Assembly: GCA_964634325.1 (NCBI GenBank)
Contig: CAZWJF010000001.1
Location: 248,001 to 312,000, forward strand
Length of the DNA: 64,000 nt
Source: JAJXWB01 sp964634325
Lineage (GTDB): Bacteria; Pseudomonadota; Alphaproteobacteria; Rhizobiales; Beijerinckiaceae
Direction: 5' to 3'
The notes below the pieces were generated by a model. The model was not told the origin of the DNA. It was given only the letters and a program-made list of their open reading frames with translations, and did no database searches. The position numbers were made by a program, and so were the translations under genes. Positions 58,763 through 64,000 of the stretch are shown here, piece after piece; positions within the stretch are counted from its first letter, which is position 1, and the number at the start of each line of letters is the position of its first letter.

Positions 58763-59314
58763 TCAGGCTTTGATTCGCCCGAGGAAATGCGCCAGCCGCA
58801 TCAAGCCCTCGGGCCAGGGGCCGTGGCCGCTATCGGGGTTGATGTGGCCCGAATCGCCGGCGTCGACGAGAGTCGCGCCGAGCGTGCTGGCGCGTTCGGT
58901 CGATTCCTCGTAGCTCGCATAGGAATCGTTGCGGCTGGCGATGAGCAGGCTCGGGAAAGCGGCGCGCCGCTGCGGGCGATGCGCGAAGGCCGGATCGACG
59001 CCCTCGAGAGTGAGCAGCACGCGGGGCGACGCGGGCGCGACGAACATCGCCCCCGCGGCCTGCGGGAGATCTGCGGCCAGCAGGCAGCCGGCCACCGCGC
59101 CCATCGAATGGCCGATCAGCACGACCGGCCGCGTCGCCTGCGCCACGGCGTCGGCGATCCGTCCCGCCCATTCGTCATAGACAGGCCGCTCGAAATCGCG
59201 CTGTTCGACGCGCCGCGCGGTCGAGAGCTTTTGCGCCCAGCGGTTGTACCAATGGTCCGGCGTTCCGCCGCCGAGTCCGGGCAAGATCAGGATGTCGCAT
59301 TCTGAAGCGCGCAT
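58763..59314 (-). CDS. RBBP9/YdeN-type alpha/beta serine hydrolase
   Basis: This 183-residue enzyme starts at 59314 (MRASECDILILPGLGGGTPD). DHWYNRWAQKL is a family signature. The nucleophile Ser lies in LIGHSMGAVAG, the acid in SRNDSYASYE, and the catalytic His in DAGDSGHINPDSGHGPWPEG. It is a small cytoplasmic hydrolase of unknown substrate. The long upstream extension overlaps the divergent GFA gene and is rejected. Confidence 0.88.
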   Translation of the reverse strand: MRASECDILILPGLGGGTPDHWYNRWAQKLSTARRVEQRDFERPVYDEWAGRIADAVAQATRPVVLIGHSMGAVAGCLLAADLPQAAGAMFVAPASPRVLLTLEGVDPAFAHRPQRRAAFPSLLIASRNDSYASYEESTERASTLGATLVDAGDSGHINPDSGHGPWPEGLMRLAHFLGRIKA

Positions 59315-59448
59315 GCTGGCTTCTTTAAGCGAAAACAAGCGGTTCGGATAGTTCTTACCGCAGCCCGAGAAATTGGCGCGCTTCCGCCACGATTGCGCCC
59401 ATCTCGGCCTCGAATCTCGCTGGCGTTCGACCCCGAGGGAGGAGCGAC

Positions 59449-59859
59449 ATGGCCAGATTCGAGGGCGGCTGCCTGTGCGGCGCGGTGCGCTACATCTGCG
59501 AGGCGGAGCCGATCGCGCAGGGGGCATGCCATTGCCGCGACTGCCAGCATTTGGCGGGCGGCGGAGCGGCGCATGGGCTCACTCTGCCGACCGATCTCGT
59601 CCAGATGACCCAGGGCGCCCCCAACGCCTACGCGAAGCTCGGGGATTCCGGAAATCGTGTGACGCGGTTCTTCTGCGCGGCCTGCGGGACGCATCTGTTC
59701 CTGCGCAGCGCCGCGCATCCCGACCGCACCATCGTCAACGCCGGCACGCTCGACGACACGTCGCTCTATGCGCCGCACGGGCACATGTGGGTCGAGAGCG
59801 CGCCGCGCTGGCACCGGCTGGAGGCCGATCTGTCGCGCCTGCTGCGCGAGGTCGCGTGA
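59449..59859 (+). CDS. GFA-family zinc protein (second copy)
   Basis: The 136-residue protein has GGCLCGAVRYICEAE, CHCRDCQHLAGGGAAH and FCAACGTHLF, giving the GFA zinc-ligand pattern. It is related to the first copy at 53448, with which it shares NAGTLDDTS and KAGTLDDTS near the end. Function in formaldehyde or glutathione metabolism is not shown. It converges on bfr. Confidence 0.87.
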   Translation: MARFEGGCLCGAVRYICEAEPIAQGACHCRDCQHLAGGGAAHGLTLPTDLVQMTQGAPNAYAKLGDSGNRVTRFFCAACGTHLFLRSAAHPDRTIVNAGTLDDTSLYAPHGHMWVESAPRWHRLEADLSRLLREVA

Positions 59860-59880
59860 AACGGCGGGCGGGCCCGTCGT

Positions 59881-60360
59881 TCACTCCTCCATCTTGCCGA
59901 TGTGTTTCTGCGCGTAGAGCTGGACGCCGACCTGCTTGATCAGCTCCTGCTGCGTTTCGAGGAAGTCGATATGTTCTTCCTCGTCGTGGGCGAGCTCCTC
60001 GAACAGGTTCATCGACACGCGGTCGTTGACCGACATGCAATATTGCGCAGCCTCCAGATAGAGCGCGCGGGCGCCGATTTCGGCGGCGAGGTCGGCCTTC
60101 AGCACTTCCTCGATGGTTTCGCCGATCCGCAGCGGGTCGAGCGCCTGCATGTTCGGGAAGCCTTCGAGGAACAGAATGCGCGCGACGAACTTGTCTGCGT
60201 GCTCCATCTCTTCGATGGATTCCTCACGCCATTTCTTGGCGAGGTCCTTGTAGCCCCAATTGTCGAGGATGCGGTAGTGCAGCCAGTACTGGTTGATCGC
60301 CGTCAGCTCGCTGCGCAGGCCCCGGTTCAGATATTCGATGACCTTGTCGTCGCCCTTCAT
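59881..60360 (-). CDS. bfr: Bacterioferritin
   Basis: The 159-residue protein forms a 24-mer iron-storage shell. All ferroxidase ligands are at the positions of the E. coli protein: Glu18, Glu51, His54, Glu94, Glu127 and His130, and the haem-ligand Met52 is present (EEMEHADKF). Start is MKGDDKVIEYLNRGLRSELT. It lies 33 bases behind bfd and both are on the minus strand, so iron release and storage genes are co-expressed. Confidence 0.95.
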   Translation of the reverse strand: MKGDDKVIEYLNRGLRSELTAINQYWLHYRILDNWGYKDLAKKWREESIEEMEHADKFVARILFLEGFPNMQALDPLRIGETIEEVLKADLAAEIGARALYLEAAQYCMSVNDRVSMNLFEELAHDEEEHIDFLETQQELIKQVGVQLYAQKHIGKMEE

Positions 60361-60393
60361 TGCATTCTCCTCTGAATCGTCGTGCGCCCGGCC

Positions 60394-60633
60394 TCATGCA
60401 GCTTTCACGCCGGATGTCGTTTCGGCGCAGGGGCAGGCCTGCGGATCGCAGGCGCAAGAAATCTCGCGTTGTTCGCGGACGATCGCCGCCAGCGTCGGGG
60501 CGCAACGGCCGCATTGCGGCTGGCAGCCGAGCTGTCCGTAGATTTCCAGAACGCGCAGCGGGCCGGAGGCGGCGGCCGCAGCGCAGCCGCGCACCGCCCG
60601 GTCGGTCAGTCTGTTGCAGGAGCAGACGATCAT
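60394..60633 (-). CDS. bfd: Bacterioferritin-associated ferredoxin
   Basis: This 79-residue protein starts MIVCSCNRLTDRAVRGCAAA and has the [2Fe-2S] Cys pattern C-x-C (CSC) with C-x2-C later (CQPQCGRCAPTL). Bfd gives electrons to bacterioferritin to release iron. The last 22 residues (CACDPQACPCAETTSG) add four cysteines, a tail I do not remember in E. coli Bfd. The ATG at 60633 is chosen for family fit; one at 60663 would add ten residues. Confidence 0.87.
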   Translation of the reverse strand: MIVCSCNRLTDRAVRGCAAAAASGPLRVLEIYGQLGCQPQCGRCAPTLAAIVREQREISCACDPQACPCAETTSGVKAA

Positions 60634-60727
60634 GGCCCCGGACGCTTGTTCTGACACCAACATACCGCGTTCGCCGGATTTGTCAGTCGGGAAGTATGGC
60701 GATGTTTTCGGCGCGGGCGCCCAAGGC

Positions 60728-60913
60728 TCAACCCGAAGCGCGAGAGCATTGAGAAGATGTGGAGTTGCTAACCGAAATCTGTTCTGGCGAACTGGGCGGA
60801 ACGAGCCGTCCAGCGACACGGCAGCGGCGCGTAATCTCTATGAAGGTGCCCGCCGCTGCTAGCCGCACAAGGTCGGACCAGCGATGACGTGCCTCAGAGA
60901 TTGTAACTCTCAT
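60728..60913 (-). CDS. Phd/YefM-like antitoxin, without a recognisable toxin
   Basis: The 61-residue protein reads MRVTISEARHRWSDLVRLAA, then AGTFIEITRRCRVAGRLVPP. This matches the start of Phd/YefM antitoxins, where usual members read ISEARxxLSxLVxxAxxGExxxITRxGxPVARLVP. Changes such as Cys for Gly and Ala-Gly for Pro-Val-Ala suggest drift. The C-terminal toxin-binding part (PEQISVSNSTSSQ) is short. Its ATG overlaps the HNH nuclease stop as ATGA. No toxin gene follows; bfd is next. Confidence 0.6.
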   Translation of the reverse strand: MRVTISEARHRWSDLVRLAAAGTFIEITRRCRVAGRLVPPSSPEQISVSNSTSSQCSRASG

Positions 60914-61644
60914 ATTTTAGGATACATCGCAGCAACTCTTGCCGCCATCCTCTTTTCTAACTCTTCCCGATTTTGGCCGAAATGCGCTTCTCTATGGTCG
61001 TTCGCACACAAGGCTATGACGTTGGTCAGGCGATCCGCTCCATCGTCGGCGAGGGCAATTATGTGATGCGATTCCAAGTAGCGCTTCCCATTTGGAAGGT
61101 CGAACCCGGCGACTCCGCAGAACTCGCATTTGCCGCCCGCGCGATCCATGACAGCCTTTCTGACGGCGGGATCTCTCTTGTACCGGACACCTACTGTCAG
61201 AGCGCGGTCGGCGTGCTCGGCGCCAGGCAGGTCGCTTAGGGCGCCGTCGCTAAGCGGAAGTGTTGGGTCTGCAGCTAAGAGCCCTTCAAACCGTTTAACG
61301 TATGCGGTCGGGACCGGATTTAAGCTCTGCCCAGCTGTGAAGTAGTTATGAAATTCCTTGTTGTCGAACCATTCTGCTCCGTTGATAGCGGCGGGAGCTG
61401 CTGGGACGTTTAAAGGACCTAGCAGCAACCGCTTCCGCCCGTCCGGCTCATCCAGTATCCGCGTAATCTGGAATTTGCCCTCAACAAAATATTCGATTCC
61501 CTGTCCGCTACGGGGTCGATCTCCCGAGAGAACGAAAATCTCATCTCCAACTTGAGCGTTCTTTTTCGCAGTTCGGTAATACGTGCCCTCGAAGCGTCCG
61601 TGCTGGTGCGTTCGGTGATACACAAACTTGAGATTATGCGACAT
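60910..61644 (-). CDS. HNH endonuclease with an N-terminal domain of unknown type
   Basis: The 244-residue protein has a C-terminal HNH domain: KCEFCGVAGFDLPNGKRYLE, SHHIIALADDGADRLTNVIA and LCANDHREAHFG, with the CxxC, HH, N and H ligands. The N-terminal 130 residues (FVYHRTHQHGRFEGTYYRTA, VGDEIFVLSGDRPRSGQGIE) resemble small reader-like domains but I cannot name the fold. Enzymes of this kind often cut modified or invading DNA. It starts ten bases after purB. The GC content is visibly lower than its neighbours, suggesting gain by transfer. Confidence 0.82.
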   Translation of the reverse strand: MSHNLKFVYHRTHQHGRFEGTYYRTAKKNAQVGDEIFVLSGDRPRSGQGIEYFVEGKFQITRILDEPDGRKRLLLGPLNVPAAPAAINGAEWFDNKEFHNYFTAGQSLNPVPTAYVKRFEGLLAADPTLPLSDGALSDLPGAEHADRALTVGVRYKRDPAVRKAVMDRAGGKCEFCGVAGFDLPNGKRYLESHHIIALADDGADRLTNVIALCANDHREAHFGQNREELEKRMAARVAAMYPKI

Positions 61645-61654
61645 GCTTTGAATC

Positions 61655-62962
61655 TCACGCTCGCCCGAACACCCGCCGGAAAATCGTATCCACGTGCTTG
61701 GTGTGGTAGCCGAGGTCGAAGAGTTCCTCGAGCTCCCTGTCCGACAATTTCGCCGAGACGTCCTTGTCCTTCTTCAGCAGCGTCAAAAAATCGCCCTCGC
61801 CGCGCCAGACCGGCATGGCGTTGCGCTGAACGTAAGCGTAGCTGTCCTCGCGGCTGACGCCCTTCTGCGTCAGCGCGAGCAGCACGCGCTGCGAATGCAC
61901 CAACCCGCCGAGGCGGTCGAGGTTCTTCTGCATGTTGGCGGGATAGACGAGCAGCTTGTCGATCACGCCGGTCAGGCGGACCAGCGCGAAATCGAGCGTG
62001 ACGGTCGCGTCCGGCCCGATCATGCGCTCGACCGAGGAATGCGAAATGTCGCGTTCGTGCCAGAGCGCGACGTTCTCCATCGCCGGCACGGCCATGCCGC
62101 GCACGAGGCGGGCGAGACCGGTGAGATTCTCGGTCAACACGGGATTGCGCTTGTGCGGCATGGCGGATGAGCCCTTCTGGCCCTCCGAGAAGAATTCCTC
62201 CGCCTCCAGCACTTCCGTGCGCTGGAGGTGACGGATTTCGATGGCCAGACGCTCGATGCTCGAAGCGATCACGCCGAGCGTCGCGAAGAACATGGCGTGC
62301 CGGTCGCGCGGAATGACCTGCGTGGAGACGGGCTCGGGCTTCAGGCCGAGCTTTTTCGCCACATGTTCTTCGACGCGCGGGTCGATGTTGGCGAAAGTTC
62401 CGACGGCGCCCGAAATCGCGCAGGTCGAGATTTCCGCGCGCGCCGCGACGAGGCGTTCGCGACAGCGCGAAAACTCCGCATAGGCCTGCGCCAATTTCAG
62501 ACCGAAGGTCACGGGCTCGGCGTGAATGCCGTGCGAGCGGCCGATGGTCGGCGTCATCTTGTGTTCGAAAGCGCGCTTCTCGATCGCGGCGAGCAGCGCG
62601 TCCATGTCCTTGAGCAGAATGTCGGCTGCGCGCTGGAGCTGCACGGCGAGGCAGGTGTCGAGCACGTCGGAGGAGGTCATGCCCTGATGCACGAAACGCG
62701 AATCCTCGCCGATGAATTCGGCCAGGTGAGTCAGGAAGGCGATGACGTCGTGCTTGGTGACGCGTTCGATCTCGTCGATCTTGTCGACGTCGAATTTCGC
62801 TGCGGAGCCCTTCTCCCAGATGTTCCTGGCCGCCTCCATCGGAATCACGCCGATCTCGGCGAGCGCCTCGCAGGCGTAGGCCTCGATCTCGAACCAGATG
62901 CGGAAGCGGGTCTGCGGCTCCCAGATCGAGACCATTTCGGGGCGGGAATAGCGGGGGATCAT
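61655..62962 (-). CDS. purB: Adenylosuccinate lyase
   Basis: This 435-residue enzyme acts twice in purine synthesis (SAICAR cleavage and adenylosuccinate cleavage). It begins MIPRYSRPEMVSIWEPQTRF and has SRFVHQGMTSSDVLDTCLAV, GRSHGIHAEPVTFG and the fumarase/lyase signature GSSAMPHKRNP. The start at 62962 excludes a short extension to 62992. The HNH/Phd pair follows directly, possibly read from the purB transcript. Confidence 0.95.
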   Translation of the reverse strand: MIPRYSRPEMVSIWEPQTRFRIWFEIEAYACEALAEIGVIPMEAARNIWEKGSAAKFDVDKIDEIERVTKHDVIAFLTHLAEFIGEDSRFVHQGMTSSDVLDTCLAVQLQRAADILLKDMDALLAAIEKRAFEHKMTPTIGRSHGIHAEPVTFGLKLAQAYAEFSRCRERLVAARAEISTCAISGAVGTFANIDPRVEEHVAKKLGLKPEPVSTQVIPRDRHAMFFATLGVIASSIERLAIEIRHLQRTEVLEAEEFFSEGQKGSSAMPHKRNPVLTENLTGLARLVRGMAVPAMENVALWHERDISHSSVERMIGPDATVTLDFALVRLTGVIDKLLVYPANMQKNLDRLGGLVHSQRVLLALTQKGVSREDSYAYVQRNAMPVWRGEGDFLTLLKKDKDVSAKLSDRELEELFDLGYHTKHVDTIFRRVFGRA

Positions 62963-63116
62963 CGGCGTGTTCCGTGTTGTCGGTCGGCGCATCCCTGAGC
63001 ATGCGCCCGGCCGGGCGTCAACCGATCTCGGCGGGCTTGTGGATGAAGCGGCGGCGGCCGGGATGACAGGGGCCGCGACAGGGCTTTAACCTACCGGCCG
63101 CGATCTGGGGGCGGGC

Positions 63117-63671
63117 ATGCGCAAAGTCTTGGTTCTTGTTGTTTCTGCCGTCTGCGGTCTCGGCCTCGCCCAGCGCGCGTCGGCGGCGGACGTTTCCCGC
63201 TACACCAGCGTCAACGACCGCAAGGCCTGCCGGTATACGGAGGTCAAAGCCTCGCAGGATGGCCCGGACTCCTGCGAATTCCGGTGCGACGGGCCGGTGG
63301 CGGGCGTGAAGACCAAGCTTCTGTCCTGCTACGACTACGAGCATCTGTTCGTACAGCTCGACGGCAAGAGCTATTCGACCTGGGGCGCGATGACCTCGGT
63401 CGGCGGCTTTTCCGGGCTCGCCAACAAGAACGGCGTGGTTGAATGGGTTTTCGACGCCGGCGCGCCGCCGTCGCGGGCGAGCCTGCTGGGGCTGATCGTG
63501 CGGTTTCAGGGCGTGGTCAGCGAAACCGGCAAGAGCCGCAACGCGCTGGCGGTGTTCTCCCTCAGGCCCGGGCGGATTTGCTGGAAGGGCAATTATCCCG
63601 CCAACGAGACTGCGCGCGCAGCGCTCGATGGCGCGGCTTGCCAGAGCCCCTTGCCGGAGGAGCAGCCCTGA
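63117..63671 (+). CDS. Secreted hypothetical protein
   Basis: The 184-residue protein has a signal peptide (MRKVLVLVVSAVCGLGLAQR, cleaved after ASA) and a strong purine-rich ribosome site. The mature part has five to six cysteines (DRKACRYTEV, SCEFRCDG, LLSCYDYEHL, RICWKGNYP, DGAACQSP), which is consistent with disulfides in the periplasm. Beta-rich segments such as HLFVQLDGKSYSTWGAMTS are seen. No domain is recognised. A second secreted gene follows after about 100 bases. Confidence 0.75.
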   Translation: MRKVLVLVVSAVCGLGLAQRASAADVSRYTSVNDRKACRYTEVKASQDGPDSCEFRCDGPVAGVKTKLLSCYDYEHLFVQLDGKSYSTWGAMTSVGGFSGLANKNGVVEWVFDAGAPPSRASLLGLIVRFQGVVSETGKSRNALAVFSLRPGRICWKGNYPANETARAALDGAACQSPLPEEQP

Positions 63672-63773
63672 CGCCGTCCTGGGGGGCTCCGCCAGGGATG
63701 GGTGGACGTCGGCCGAGAGCCGACCGAGAAACCGTCGAATTTCAATCTGCGCGGCATTTTGGGGAGCGTTGGC

Positions 63774-64000
63774 ATGAAGAGACTGGTTCTCCTCCTAGCG
63801 GCCGCGTTGACGCTGGCCTGGACGCCGGGCGCCGCTTCGGACTCGGGTTACATTCCCTCGCCGCCGGAAGGCGCCAATTGGTGCAAGTATGCAGAGACAT
63901 ACCTCGTAAACCGCGCGGAACATCGGCCGTACCGCTGTTCTACCGACAAGACGCCCGCATGTGTGAAGTACAATAATTACGGCTGCCTGAAGCACGGTCC
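63774..64000 (+). CDS. Secreted protein, N-terminal part only (cut by window edge)
   Basis: The first 75 codons are visible, beginning MKRLVLLLAAALTLAWTPGA with a signal peptide cleaved near GAAS. The mature part is Cys-rich: ANWCKYAETYLVNRAEHRPY, RCSTDKTPACVKYNNYGC. CKYA recalls, but does not match exactly, the C-x2-YA start of the module at 5.5-7.4 kb. The end is outside the window. Function unknown. Confidence 0.68.
   Translation, partial: MKRLVLLLAAALTLAWTPGAASDSGYIPSPPEGANWCKYAETYLVNRAEHRPYRCSTDKTPACVKYNNYGCLKHG

Overview
The window looks like chromosomal DNA from a high-GC alphaproteobacterium, most probably of the Hyphomicrobiales (Rhizobiales). The evidence is the CckA kinase beside a FliO-like gene and dksA, a canonical CtrA box (TTAA-N7-TTAAC), a GTTC-N7-GTTC SOS box at recA, the sorAB pair, an SRA-free bfd-bfr pair, and strong GC bias in third codon positions. 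I see no rRNA, tRNA, CRISPR array, insertion sequence or prophage. Almost every base belongs to a gene, and both strands are used.

0-10 kb: a diguanylate cyclase, the YcjX/YcjF stress pair, and a group of exported proteins (two small secreted proteins, a ricin-B-lectin protein and a PAN-domain protein that share a four-cysteine module). Then come a SixA-type phosphatase and a DUF2975/XRE pair with an operator-promoter. 10-21 kb: FmdB zinc ribbon, epoxide-hydrolase-like enzyme, PsiE, a MoxR ATPase and CoxE-type VWA partner separated by DUF3124, cytochrome c and HNH genes, a universal stress protein, an M48 protease, a cyclic-nucleotide-gated-type K+ channel and alaS. 21-35 kb: recA, an MDR oxidoreductase with a divergent MmyB-type regulator, cckA, a FliO-like protein, dksA, and two unrelated NADP-isocitrate dehydrogenases (dimeric icd, monomeric icd2) on either side of an autotransporter-barrel-like outer membrane protein.

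35.9-43.7 kb: a complete nine-gene V/A-type rotary ATPase operon (stalk G/H, C, I, K, F, E, A, B, D), tightly packed with overlapping starts and stops. This is the most unusual block in the window, because alphaproteobacteria normally rely on F-type ATP synthase. A ClC chloride channel with CBS domains lies convergently next to it.

45-64 kb: a Baeyer-Villiger-type monooxygenase, a lone TadG-like protein, trmJ, murI, curA, sorAB (sulfite oxidation), and an operon of metallophosphoesterase, cupredoxin, ECF sigma and anti-sigma. Two small envelope proteins follow, then rpsD (whose Shine-Dalgarno lies in a hairpin), two GFA proteins, bfd-bfr, and a lower-GC islet of an HNH nuclease overlapping a Phd-like antitoxin directly behind purB. 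Two secreted proteins end the window, the last one cut by the window edge.

Functions are assigned from motifs read by eye and from family knowledge. No database search was possible, and start sites were chosen from family starts and Shine-Dalgarno sequences.
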